DNA of 49,098 bases from positions 1 to 49,098 of the forward strand of contig CANRJG010000013.1 of assembly GCA_947630875.1 (NCBI GenBank), written 5' to 3'. How positions within the stretch are numbered: the stretch's first letter is position 1; the number at the start of each line of letters is the position of its first letter. Position numbers and translations under genes: made by a program. Shown here in pieces: positions 1 through 7,653 of the stretch. Below the pieces are notes generated by a model. It was given only the letters and a program-made list of their open reading frames with translations, was not told the DNA's origin and did not search any database. This DNA is from an uncultured Lachnospiraceae bacterium (GTDB lineage: Bacteria; Bacillota; Clostridia; Lachnospirales; Lachnospiraceae).

Positions 1-37
1 TATTAATACTTAACGGATAACTTTTTATTATCAACCA

Positions 38-87
38 AATAAAAGAGGCGATATCTGATCGCTCTTTCACCTATCACATATCGCCTC
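38..87 (-). terminator. Rho-independent terminator of the tyrosine recombinase gene
   Basis: A perfect 10-bp inverted repeat (GAGGCGATAT at 45-54, ATATCGCCTC at 78-87) lies just downstream of the recombinase stop codon. Read on the minus strand, the stem is followed by a T-rich run, so it fits an intrinsic terminator. The 23-base gap between arms is too long for a Xer-type core site, so I do not read it as the recombination target. Confidence 0.7.
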
Positions 88-93
88 AAAATT

Positions 94-1014
94 TTATATA
101 TGAAAATGATTTCTGGGATGCTTTTCAGTCAGGATATTCCTTTGCTTCGACATAGCCACGTGGGTATATATTTCTGTAATATGAATGGAACTGTGTCCCA
201 GCATTTCCTGAATATAGCGTATATCCACATCTGCTTCCAGCAGGCTGGTAGCAAAGGTGTGGCGGAACATGTGTGGAGTAATATGCAATTCTATTGCAGC
301 TATGGATGCATATTTGTTTATTGCCCGTCTGACGCATTGATCCGATAGGACACAGCCGTTTTGATTTACAAAAAAGTAATTGCAATTCTGAATCTGTGGT
401 AGAAATTCTTGTTTATATTCTTCCAGGACATGAATTACGTCATGATTTCCAATTTGCAGCCGGCGTTCTTTTGCCCCTTTGCCGTAGATCAGAATACATT
501 GATCCTGCAAATTAATATCATCTTTTTTGAGAGAACACAGTTCGGAAATCCTTATTCCAGTTGCAAAAAGCAGTTCGATTACGGCAGCGTCCCGTAATGC
601 ATTTTTTTGTTGATATTTCGTCGGCGCTTCATCGCATTGTCTGTAGATAACAGATAAAAGCGTTTCAATGGTATGTAAAGGGATAACTCTTGGAAGTGTA
701 GCCGGCTCGCGGAATTTTAACTGTATTTTATTAAAAGGATTTTTGTCGAAGATATTTCTATATTCAAAATAGTGGAAGAGCGCTTTTACAGAGGCCAGCT
801 TTCGTTTGACCGTTTTGGCTTTATACTTGCTGTGCAGGGAAGAAATGTAGTTTTCTAATACAGGGACATCGATGTTTGATACATGGGAAACAGAGATACT
901 TTCCATAAACTGACAGAGATCGATCCGGTAAGCTTTTAATGTCTTTTGATCTAATCTTTTTTGATTTTTACAATAGTATAAATAATTGTCAATGAGTGTC
1001 TGCAAATCGTTCAT
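94..1014 (-). CDS. Tyrosine recombinase / XerC-XerD-like integrase
   Basis: Site-specific recombinase of the phage-integrase family, which breaks and rejoins DNA through a tyrosine-DNA intermediate. I chose the ATG at 1014 (306 aa) because AAAGGAG sits seven bases upstream; the ATG at 1041 has no ribosome site. The N-terminal ~100 residues form a SAM-like core-binding domain. The catalytic set is complete: Arg155 (ATGIRISEL), Lys179 (GKGAKERR), His248 and Arg251 (HMFRHTFAT), His274 (LGHSS) and nucleophile Tyr283 (IYTHV). Length matches XerC/XerD (~300 aa). It stands alone, with no excisionase, relaxase or phage gene beside it, and is visibly AT-richer than the genes that follow. It could be a chromosomal Xer paralogue, a DNA invertase or the edge of a mobile element; the sequence does not decide. 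Confidence 0.9.
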   Translation of the reverse strand: MNDLQTLIDNYLYYCKNQKRLDQKTLKAYRIDLCQFMESISVSHVSNIDVPVLENYISSLHSKYKAKTVKRKLASVKALFHYFEYRNIFDKNPFNKIQLKFREPATLPRVIPLHTIETLLSVIYRQCDEAPTKYQQKNALRDAAVIELLFATGIRISELCSLKKDDINLQDQCILIYGKGAKERRLQIGNHDVIHVLEEYKQEFLPQIQNCNYFFVNQNGCVLSDQCVRRAINKYASIAAIELHITPHMFRHTFATSLLEADVDIRYIQEMLGHSSIHITEIYTHVAMSKQRNILTEKHPRNHFHI

Positions 1015-1153
1015 TTTTAATCTCCTTTGTTTTTGATTCATTTTAGCAGATTTCGAGAATCTGCAGCAGCTTTTGATTGAAAAAAGCAGCCAAGGACACG
1101 CAGATGAAGCCGGTTGTTTTTTTAAGCGTGAATCCGCAGGCGCAGAAAAAGAA

Positions 1154-1182
1154 TTGAAGAATCAGCATATTTGTGCTACCAT
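1154..1182 (+). promoter_or_regulatory. Probable sigma-A promoter for the HAD phosphatase gene
   Basis: TTGAAG at 1154-1159 and TACCAT at 1177-1182 are 17 bases apart, and TG one base before the -10 box gives an extended -10. The transcript would start about 20 bases before the chosen start codon. Confidence 0.45.
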
Positions 1183-1210
1183 ACGAAAATAAGACACGAT
1201 GGAGATGCCT

Positions 1211-2035
1211 ATGCAAAACAAAGACTATTTCGGAAAAGATGCTTCCGCGCTGCGGAGCAAAAAACTGTTTCTTCTGGATATGGACGGAACGATTTACAAT
1301 GAGGACACGCTCTTTGACGGGACGCTGGCTCTGCTTTCATGGATCGAAGACAGCGGAGGGAAGTATGTTTTTATTACAAATAATTCGTCAAGATCCGTAA
1401 AAGATTATATTCAGAAGGTCAATCGGATGGGTATACCGGCGGGAGAGGCGCATTTTTTTACTTCCACGCAGGCGGCGGCGCTGCTGCTGAAAAAAGCGTA
1501 TGGAAATCAGCCGGTTTATTGTCAGGGCACCAGATCCATGCTGGAAGAATTGAAGCGATACGGACTGTGTGTGACCGAATCGGTGACCGACAAAGCGGCG
1601 GCCATATTGGTGGGGTTTGATACGGAACTGACCAGTGAAAAGCTGCGCAAAACCAGCGAGATGCTGCATCAGCCGATTCCGTTTTATGCCACTAATCCGG
1701 ATCTTGGCTGTCCGGTCAGCTTTGGGCTGATTCCTGACTGCGGCTCCATGTGCATGATGTATGAAAATGTCACCGGAAGAAAGCCGCAGTACATCGGAAA
1801 GCCGGAAACCACTATGGTGGAGATCGTCATGGAAAAATTTGGCGTAAAAAAAGAGGAAACCTTAATTATTGGGGATCGCCTGTATACGGACATCGCAACG
1901 GGAATCCATGCGCAGGTGGACACGGTCTGTGTGCTGTCCGGCGAATCCACGGTGGAAGATATCCTGGCGTCAGAGACAAAGCCCACCTATACGTTTGAAA
2001 ATGTAAAGACGCTTTACAGATATCTGAAAAATTAA
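1211..2035 (+). CDS. HAD-superfamily subfamily IIA hydrolase (NagD-like phosphatase)
   Basis: Predicted cytosolic Mg-dependent phosphatase of the NagD / p-nitrophenylphosphatase type. Motif I is LLDMDGTIYN, with the two Asp residues that act as nucleophile and acid/base. Motif II is FITNNSS, and the late motif IIGDRLYTDIATG supplies the metal-binding Asp. The cap between motifs II and III matches the IIA type. I chose ATG 1211 (274 aa) because GGAG lies six bases upstream; an ATG at 1199 is in frame but lacks a ribosome site. The YbaK-type gene follows after 18 bases, so the two are probably co-transcribed. The substrate cannot be told from sequence; sugar phosphates and nucleotide monophosphates are usual for the family. 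Confidence 0.9.
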   Translation: MQNKDYFGKDASALRSKKLFLLDMDGTIYNEDTLFDGTLALLSWIEDSGGKYVFITNNSSRSVKDYIQKVNRMGIPAGEAHFFTSTQAAALLLKKAYGNQPVYCQGTRSMLEELKRYGLCVTESVTDKAAAILVGFDTELTSEKLRKTSEMLHQPIPFYATNPDLGCPVSFGLIPDCGSMCMMYENVTGRKPQYIGKPETTMVEIVMEKFGVKKEETLIIGDRLYTDIATGIHAQVDTVCVLSGESTVEDILASETKPTYTFENVKTLYRYLKN

Positions 2036-2053
2036 AGAAAGGAATATGATCGT

Positions 2054-2524
2054 ATGTCAATCGATAAAGTCAGAGCTTATTTCAAGGAACAGGGCATTGC
2101 CCACCGGATTTTGGAATTTGATGTTTCCAGCGCTACGGTGGAGCTGGCGGCCACGGCCTTAGGCTGCGAGGGCGCCCGTATTGCAAAGACCCTTTCCTTT
2201 CATGCGGGGGACCGCGTCCTGCTGGTTGTTACAGCAGGGGATCGAAAAGTAGATAATCAGAAATATAAAGCGCAGTTTCATGTGAAAGCCAAAATGCTTG
2301 CCTTAGAGGAAGCGGAGCCGCTGATCGGACATGCGGTGGGCGGCGTCTGTCCTTTTGCGGTCAATGAAGGCGTTGCGGTCTATCTGGACGAATCCCTGAA
2401 GCGGTTTGAAACGGTATTTCCGGCCTGCGGCAGCTCCAACAGCGCCATTGAGCTGAGCATCCCGGAGCTGGAACAATATGCGTCGCCGGTCGGCTGGGTG
2501 GACGTCTGCAAACCTGTGTCATAA
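2054..2524 (+). CDS. YbaK/EbsC (prolyl-tRNA editing domain) aminoacyl-tRNA deacylase
   Basis: A 156-residue free-standing editing domain. Family members hydrolyse mischarged aminoacyl-tRNA such as Cys-tRNA(Pro) or Ala-tRNA(Pro). Typical blocks are visible: AKTLSF near the start of the fold, a central lysine in the D.K..NQKYK segment, GHAVGGVCPF, and ACGSSNSAIELS near the C-terminus. Full length for a stand-alone YbaK/EbsC protein. It lies 18 bases after the HAD gene on the same strand, with AAAGGAA before the start. Which tRNA it edits is not predictable here. Confidence 0.9.
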   Translation: MSIDKVRAYFKEQGIAHRILEFDVSSATVELAATALGCEGARIAKTLSFHAGDRVLLVVTAGDRKVDNQKYKAQFHVKAKMLALEEAEPLIGHAVGGVCPFAVNEGVAVYLDESLKRFETVFPACGSSNSAIELSIPELEQYASPVGWVDVCKPVS

Positions 2525-2566
2525 AAGAAAAAACGGGAACAGTTTACATAACTTTGTTCCCGCCTT
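2522..2566. terminator. Terminator between convergent genes
   Basis: Stem CGGGAAC (2534-2540) and GTTCCCG (2556-2562). Read on the minus strand it is followed by a long T run, which fits termination of the four-helix-bundle gene. The plus side has a weaker T-rich tail and may also serve the YbaK gene. Confidence 0.7.
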
Positions 2567-2596
2567 TCATTTTCCAATACATAAAAAACTGTAGAT

Positions 2597-3031
2597 TTAG
2601 AGATAGCTCTGCAGATCCTCCCGCAGTTTTTCTTCAATTTTGATCAGTCGGCTGCAGATCTCTTTGGCAGTATCGTCGGCATCCTTGTACTGGTGCAGGT
2701 ACTGATAAAGGGATTTGATGCCCATATCGCAGCCGGAAGTCATAAGCTCGGCGATGGTGCTGTCATTTTTGTCCATGGCAACCTTCATATTGGTTTTGAT
2801 CCAGGACATGCTTTTGGCCATGGGATTGGGCTCTTTTTCTTCGCTGTGATGGCTGGTCAGCAGCTGGTGCAGTTCATCGCAGAGTTTTTCATGATGGCTC
2901 TTACTTTCCTTCAGAAAATTTCGCATTTCTTCGCTCTGGACTTTGTCCAGAACTTCATCAATGGATGCGTAAGCCATTTTTGTGCCCGCGTCGCATTCCC
3001 GCAGCAGTGCAATGGTATCTGTATTTTCCAT
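2597..3031 (-). CDS. Ferritin-like four-helix-bundle protein, DUF2383-like
   Basis: A 144-residue soluble, almost wholly helical, charged protein. Helix-forming stretches alternate with short turns and carry conserved-looking Glu/His pairs (SHHEKLCDEL, TSHHSEE), as in small ferritin-like or DUF2383 / PA2169-type four-helix bundles. No signal peptide or membrane segment is visible. A TGAGG ribosome site precedes the start on the minus strand. It is transcribed divergently from tspO and ends at its own terminator. Function unknown; related families have been linked to stress or metal handling, but nothing here proves metal binding. Confidence 0.6.
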   Translation of the reverse strand: MENTDTIALLRECDAGTKMAYASIDEVLDKVQSEEMRNFLKESKSHHEKLCDELHQLLTSHHSEEKEPNPMAKSMSWIKTNMKVAMDKNDSTIAELMTSGCDMGIKSLYQYLHQYKDADDTAKEICSRLIKIEEKLREDLQSYL

Positions 3032-3126
3032 GTTTCATTTACCTCACATTTTTCTTTTAGTATGTGCCGGAATCTGTGAATGATACCCAAATGACATACA
3101 TATATTGCAAATGGGAGGGATATGTC

Positions 3127-3603
3127 ATGAAAAAAAATCCATGGGCTTTTGCAAAGTTTATTTTGCTGCCGCTGGCTGTAGGCGCTTTAAGCGCATTTTT
3201 TTCGAGGGGTGCTTATGCTTCGTTTGACCAAATCGCGAAACCAGCGCTTGCGCCGCCGGGGTGGCTGTTTCCTGTCGTGTGGACGATTCTGTATATACTG
3301 ATGGGAATTGCGTCCTGGCTGGTTTTTGTTTCAGAAGGGACGCACGCAGAGAAGAAGAAAGCATTGACTGTATACGGCCTGCAGTTATTTGTCAATTTTT
3401 TCTGGTCGATCTTTTTCTTTCGTCTGGAATGGTATCTGTTTGCTTTCCTGTGGCTGGTGCTGCTCTGGCTTCTGATCCTGTGGTGTATCTTTTTATTTGA
3501 TGCATGTTCCAAAGCGGCCGGATGGCTGATGGTGCCGTATCTGGCCTGGGTGACTTTTGCGGGATATCTGAATCTGTCTGTCTATCTTCTGAACAAAGCA
3601 TAA
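3127..3603 (+). CDS. tspO: TspO/MBR family membrane protein
   Basis: A 158-residue membrane protein with five predicted helices and the Trp/Pro-rich TspO signature (ALAPPGWLFPVVWTILYILMG, then SIFFFRLEWYLFAFLWLV). The family binds tetrapyrroles and related ligands; in bacteria it is tied to porphyrin turnover and stress. I chose ATG 3127 because GGGAGGG lies eight to fourteen bases upstream and the protein then begins just before the first membrane helix. An upstream in-frame extension to 3064 has no ribosome site. It is a single-gene unit closed by a strong terminator. Confidence 0.92.
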   Translation: MKKNPWAFAKFILLPLAVGALSAFFSRGAYASFDQIAKPALAPPGWLFPVVWTILYILMGIASWLVFVSEGTHAEKKKALTVYGLQLFVNFFWSIFFFRLEWYLFAFLWLVLLWLLILWCIFLFDACSKAAGWLMVPYLAWVTFAGYLNLSVYLLNKA

Positions 3604-3617
3604 CGCGTATTAAAAAT

Positions 3618-3659
3618 AAGAAGCGGTAAGTTTTTAGACTTGCCGCTTCTTGTTTTCTA
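3618..3659. terminator. Bidirectional terminator between tspO and the ABC exporter
   Basis: Stem AGAAGCGGTAAG (3619-3630) pairs with CTTGCCGCTTCT (3639-3650) with one G-T wobble. T-rich sequence follows on the plus strand, and A-rich sequence precedes it, so it can work for both convergent units. Confidence 0.85.
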
Positions 3660-3663
3660 TGGA

Positions 3664-5574
3664 TTATTCCAGTTCAAAGGCACCGGTATAAAGCTGATAA
3701 TAGGTGCCGCGTTCTTCAATCAGTTTTTCATGGCTGCCCCGTTCGATAATCCGTCCGTGATCCAGCACCATGATGACGTCGGAATTCTTGACGGTGGAAA
3801 GCCGGTGGGCAATGACAAATACGGTGCGGCCTTCCATCAGCTTATCCATGCCGCGCTGGACGATGGCTTCCGTTCTGGTATCAATGGAGGAAGTCGCTTC
3901 ATCCAGAATCATAACCGGCGGGTCGGCAACCGCCGCCCGGGCAATGGCAATAAGCTGGCGTTGTCCCTGGGAAAGATTGGATCCGTTATTGGAAAGCTCT
4001 GTTTCATAGCCGCCCGGCAGCCGGGTAATGAAGTCGTCTGCCCCTGCCAGTTTGGAAGCTGCGATACATTCTTCATCCGTGGCGTCCAGCTTGCCGTAGC
4101 GGATATTTTCCATCACCGTGCCGGTAAACAGGTTGGTATCCTGCAGCACGATGCCCAGCGAGCGCCGCAGATCGGATTTTTTGATTTTATTGATATTGAT
4201 GCCGTCGTAACGCACCTTGCCGTCGGCAATGTCGTAAAACCGATTGATCAGGTTGGTAATGGTGGTTTTTCCCGCGCCGGTAGCGCCTACAAAGGCTACT
4301 TTCTGACCGGGTTCGGCATAGACGGACACGTCGTGGAGCACGTCCTTGCCTTCCTCATAGGCAAAGTCCACGTTCACCAGCCGCACGTCGCCCCGCAGCA
4401 GTGTGTAGTCCAGGGTGCCGTCGGTGTGGGGGTGCTTCCATGCCCAGGTACCGGTGCGTTTGGCGGATTCCGTGATGGTGCCATCCTTTGCCACCTTCGC
4501 GTTTACCAGAGTCACATAGCCTTCGTCGGATTCCGGGGCTTCATCCATCAGCGCGAAGATACGTTCCGCGCCGGCCATACCCATGACAATGGAATTGACC
4601 TGCTGGGAAACCTGATTGACGTTGCCGGTAAACTGTTTGGTCATATTCAGGAAGGGCACCAGAATACTGATGCTGAAAGGCAGACCCGCAATACCGATGT
4701 TTTTCAGTCCGGAGATCATAAAGATGCCGCCGGTGACTGCAATGATGACATAGAGGATATTGCCGATATTCATGATAATAGGGCCTAAGGAGTTGGCGTA
4801 AGCGTGGGCCCGGTAGCTGTCGTTGTACAGGGCTTCGTTGATCTTTTCGAAGTCTGCTTCACACTGGGGCTCATGGCAGAAGACCTTGACCACCTTCTGA
4901 CCGTTCATCATTTCCTGAATAAAACCTTCCGCCCGGCCCAGGGAAATCTGCTGGCGCACAAAGTATTTGGCTGAGCCGCCGCCGATCTTTTTGGATACAA
5001 AGAGCATGGCCAGTACGCCCAGCATCAGCACCAGGGTCATCCAGAGGCTGAAATAGAGCATAATAAAGAATACGGTCAGCACCACCACCGATGCCTGCAG
5101 CAGCGTCGGCAGAGACTGGGCTACCATCTGACGCAGGGTATCAATATCGTTGGTGTAATAACTCATGATGTCGCCGTGCTTGTGGGTGTCAAAATATTTA
5201 ATGGGCAGGTTCTGCATGCCGTCAAACATTTTCCCGCGCATTTTGCAGAGGAAACCCTGGGTGATATAGGCCATCAGCTGGGTATAAAGCGTGATGGACA
5301 GCATGGACAGGAAATACAATGAGGCCAGCAGCGCAACCTTTGGTATGATTTCCTTGCTGGCAGCGGCCCAGTCGCCGGTCTTGTACCAGACTTCGATGGT
5401 GCCTACCACCTTTTGAATGAAGATGGCCGGGATGGCCGAGGTAGCGGCGGAAAACAGAATACAGAGGGCAGTCAGCGGAACCAGCACCGGATAGGAGCTG
5501 ATCAGCATTTTCAGAATCCGTTTGATGACGCCGGGATTCGCTGTGGGCCGCGAATGTCTATTTGTCTGTGCCAT
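3664..5574 (-). CDS. Heterodimeric ABC exporter, subunit with the consensus ATP site
   Basis: Fused permease-ATPase of the type-I (MDR/lipid/peptide) exporter class, 636 aa from ATG 5574, chosen because GGAGG lies eight bases upstream; that start overlaps the 3' end of the partner gene by 17 bases, suggesting translational coupling. Six membrane helices fill roughly residues 20-330, with an insertion before the nucleotide-binding domain (the segment around TESAKRTGTWAWKHP). The ATPase has Walker A GATGAGKT, signature LSQGQRQL, Walker B VMILDEATSSID with catalytic Glu, and switch His in AHRLST. The LSQGQ signature instead of LSGGQ is typical of the subunit that lends its signature to the degenerate site of the partner. 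Substrate unknown; drugs, lipids or peptides are possible. Confidence 0.93.
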   Translation of the reverse strand: MAQTNRHSRPTANPGVIKRILKMLISSYPVLVPLTALCILFSAATSAIPAIFIQKVVGTIEVWYKTGDWAAASKEIIPKVALLASLYFLSMLSITLYTQLMAYITQGFLCKMRGKMFDGMQNLPIKYFDTHKHGDIMSYYTNDIDTLRQMVAQSLPTLLQASVVVLTVFFIMLYFSLWMTLVLMLGVLAMLFVSKKIGGGSAKYFVRQQISLGRAEGFIQEMMNGQKVVKVFCHEPQCEADFEKINEALYNDSYRAHAYANSLGPIIMNIGNILYVIIAVTGGIFMISGLKNIGIAGLPFSISILVPFLNMTKQFTGNVNQVSQQVNSIVMGMAGAERIFALMDEAPESDEGYVTLVNAKVAKDGTITESAKRTGTWAWKHPHTDGTLDYTLLRGDVRLVNVDFAYEEGKDVLHDVSVYAEPGQKVAFVGATGAGKTTITNLINRFYDIADGKVRYDGININKIKKSDLRRSLGIVLQDTNLFTGTVMENIRYGKLDATDEECIAASKLAGADDFITRLPGGYETELSNNGSNLSQGQRQLIAIARAAVADPPVMILDEATSSIDTRTEAIVQRGMDKLMEGRTVFVIAHRLSTVKNSDVIMVLDHGRIIERGSHEKLIEERGTYYQLYTGAFELE

Positions 5575-7309
5575 CGTCATCACCTCCGTTCGTCTGCTGT
5601 TCATATACTTCGCGGTAAATATCGCTGGATGCAAGCAGCTCGCTGTGGGTGCCGCAGGCGCTGACACGGCCGTTGTCCATGACAATGATCATATCCGCGT
5701 CTTCCACGGAAGCCACACGCTGTGCAATGATGATCTTGGTGGTTTCCGGAATGTACTGTTTGAATCCGGCACGGATCAGCGCGTCGGTTTTGGTATCCAC
5801 TGCGCTGGTGGAATCGTCCAGAATCAGTATTTTCGGTTTTTTCAGCAGGGCCCGGGCGATACAGAGCCGCTGCTTCTGGCCGCCGGAGACATTGCTGCCG
5901 CCCTGCTCGATTTTTGTATTGTAGCCATCGGGAAATGAAGAAACAAATTCGTCCGCCTGAGCCAGCACGCAGGCTTCTTTGATTTCTTCGTCGGTGGCAT
6001 TTTCATTGCCCCAGCGCAGGTTTTCACTGATGGTGCCGGAGAACAGCAGATTTTTCTGCAGTACCATGGCCACGCTGTTTCTGAGGGCTTTGATATCGTA
6101 GTTCCTGACGTCGATGCCGCCGACGGTGATATTGCCTTCCGTCACGTCATAAAGTCTCGGAATCAGCTGCACCAGCGAAGATTTTCCGGAACCGGTGCCG
6201 CCGATGATGCCCACGGTCATGCCGGAGCGGATGTGCAGATCAATGTCGGAAAGGGCGTTCTTTTTCGCTTTTGCGGAATATTTGAAATTTACATGGTTGA
6301 AGTCGATGGAACCGTCGGGAATCGACGTTACAGGCTGCGCCGCCATGGGCAGATCCGGCACCTCGTTTAAGACTTCGCCGATTCGTTTAAAGGATTCCGA
6401 AGACATAGTCAGCATTACGTAAATAAAGGACAGCATCATCAGGGACATCAGAATCTGTACGCCATAAGTAATCATGGCGGAGATCTGACCTACATCCACC
6501 ACGTTGCCCTTGCTGGTAATGGTCATACGAGAGCCTACCAGCAGAACGAAAATCATATTGAAATAAACGCAGATCTGCATGATCGGCGTGTTAAATGCAA
6601 CGATGCGCTCCGCCTTGGTAAAGTCAATGCGGATATCCTCCGCTGCGGCATTGAATTTCTGCTTTTCGTATTCTTCTCGGGAAAATCCTTTGACCACGCG
6701 CATGGCACGGACATTTTCCTCGATGGACTCATTCAGATGGTCATATTTATGGAAAACCCGCCGGAAGGCCGGCATGGCTTTGTGGCTGACCATCAGCAGG
6801 CCGAAGACCAGTACGGGAATGATGATCACAAAGGAGGTCGCCAGGGAGCCGCCCATGATGTAAGCCATGATAATGGAGAAGATCAGCATCAGCGGGCTGC
6901 GGATAGCGGTTCGGATCACCATCATATAGGCAATCTGAATATTGGCCACATCCGTCGTCATACGGGTCACCAGAGACGAAGAGGAGAACCGGTCAATATT
7001 GTGGAAGGTAAAGGTCTGTATCTTCTGAAAAATATCGTGCCGCAGATTCTTGGCAAATCCCGCAGAGGCTTTGGAACAGGTAAATCCTGCCATACCGCCG
7101 CAGGACAGCGACAGACAGGCCATTACCGCCAGCAGCGCCCCGGTGCGCAGAATCTGCCCCATATCGATGCCGGCTTTGATATGATTGACCAGATTGGCGG
7201 TGATAAACGGGATAATACATTCGATCACCGCTTCGCCGACCATAAAGAGAAGCGTCAGTATCGTGGGTTTCTTATACTCTCTGACGCATTGTAAAAGTCG
7301 TCGGATCAT
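5558..7309 (-). CDS. Heterodimeric ABC exporter, subunit with a degenerate ATP site
   Basis: First gene of the exporter pair, 583 aa, with six membrane helices (about residues 15-310) and a C-terminal ATPase. Walker A is GGTGSGKSS and the signature is the regular VSGGQKQR. The Walker B block reads ILILDDSTSAVD, so the catalytic Glu is Asp, and the switch loop reads IIAQRVAS, so the His is Gln. These two changes mark the degenerate half-site of asymmetric exporters such as TM287/288 and BmrC/BmrD. Together with the next gene it should form one consensus and one degenerate site. AGGAAAGGAAG precedes the start. The unusually long upstream leader (about 7310-7530) may regulate both genes. Confidence 0.93.
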   Translation of the reverse strand: MIRRLLQCVREYKKPTILTLLFMVGEAVIECIIPFITANLVNHIKAGIDMGQILRTGALLAVMACLSLSCGGMAGFTCSKASAGFAKNLRHDIFQKIQTFTFHNIDRFSSSSLVTRMTTDVANIQIAYMMVIRTAIRSPLMLIFSIIMAYIMGGSLATSFVIIIPVLVFGLLMVSHKAMPAFRRVFHKYDHLNESIEENVRAMRVVKGFSREEYEKQKFNAAAEDIRIDFTKAERIVAFNTPIMQICVYFNMIFVLLVGSRMTITSKGNVVDVGQISAMITYGVQILMSLMMLSFIYVMLTMSSESFKRIGEVLNEVPDLPMAAQPVTSIPDGSIDFNHVNFKYSAKAKKNALSDIDLHIRSGMTVGIIGGTGSGKSSLVQLIPRLYDVTEGNITVGGIDVRNYDIKALRNSVAMVLQKNLLFSGTISENLRWGNENATDEEIKEACVLAQADEFVSSFPDGYNTKIEQGGSNVSGGQKQRLCIARALLKKPKILILDDSTSAVDTKTDALIRAGFKQYIPETTKIIIAQRVASVEDADMIIVMDNGRVSACGTHSELLASSDIYREVYEQQTNGGDDDGTDK

Positions 7310-7537
7310 TGAAATGCTTCCTTTCCTATATAGATGATTCGGGCGTCAAATGTGATTACGGATTGTTACGCTGCTTCGCAGCTCCCACAATCCTACCCAA
7401 CATTCGGAATCCATGGGGCCCCTGCCCCACTTCTTCCTCATGTTGGGGCGCGTCATAAAGCTTCTCACCCAACGGTATGCAAGCATACCGTGGATTCGAG
7501 CTTTTGACGCTGTAATCATATAGATTCGTAATTCTTA
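7310..7537 (-). other. Structured leader or dispersed palindromic repeat upstream of the ABC exporter
   Basis: This 5' region has no recognised gene but is full of inverted repeats: GGATTGT/ACAATCC (7360-7366 with 7387-7393) enclosing GCTGC/GCAGC (7370-7374, 7378-7382); CGGTATGC/GCATACCG (7473-7480, 7483-7490); GAATCCA/TGGATTC (7407-7413, 7491-7497), which encloses the previous hairpin; and GCCCCA/TGGGGC (7424-7429, 7444-7449). Two further pairings, GATTAC with GTAATC and GCGTCAAA with TTTGACGC, would cross each other, so they are either alternatives or a pseudoknot. Read as RNA it is a leader of about 220 nt. It could be an attenuator or riboswitch of the exporter, or a MITE/REP-like repeat that landed there. 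I recognise no known riboswitch class. Confidence 0.55.
7346..7519 (-). CDS. Possible 57-aa leader peptide or repeat-encoded open frame
   Basis: An uninterrupted frame of 57 codons runs through the structured leader, beginning MITASKARIHGM and ending SVTIRNHI. It starts shortly after the predicted -10 box, and I see no good ribosome site before the ATG. The many Trp and Arg residues and the coincidence with inverted repeats suggest either a leader peptide (as BmrB does for the Bacillus BmrCD exporter) or chance coding in a repeat element. I do not recognise a protein family. Confidence 0.2.
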   Translation of the reverse strand: MITASKARIHGMLAYRWVRSFMTRPNMRKKWGRGPMDSECWVGLWELRSSVTIRNHI

Positions 7538-7565
7538 ATTATATATCGAATAATATTTCCGTCAA
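7538..7565 (-). promoter_or_regulatory. Predicted sigma-A promoter of the ABC exporter operon
   Basis: On the minus strand TTGACG (7560-7565) and TATAAT (7538-7543) are 16 bases apart in an AT-rich stretch. This puts the transcription start near 7531 and leaves a leader of about 220 nt before the first exporter gene. Confidence 0.65.
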
Positions 7566-7653
7566 TCGGGAAATTCCATTTTTTCACAAATATTTCATAA
7601 AGTGAACAGGCAAACTGCACAAAAATATTTCGAATAATTCATAGAACCCCAGG

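Noticed and set aside
45-87. Inverted repeat beside the recombinase as its recombination site
   Set aside because: The arms are 23 bases apart, too far for a Xer core, and a T run follows on the minus strand, which fits a terminator better.
1047-1065. GCAGATT/AATCTGC hairpin upstream of the recombinase
   Set aside because: Seven base pairs without T run or link to a known element; could be chance.
3640-4788. A 382-aa open frame on the plus strand through the ABC exporter gene
   Set aside because: It is the complement of a clear ABC exporter with all motifs; its translation is rich in His, Gly and Gln and has no ribosome site.
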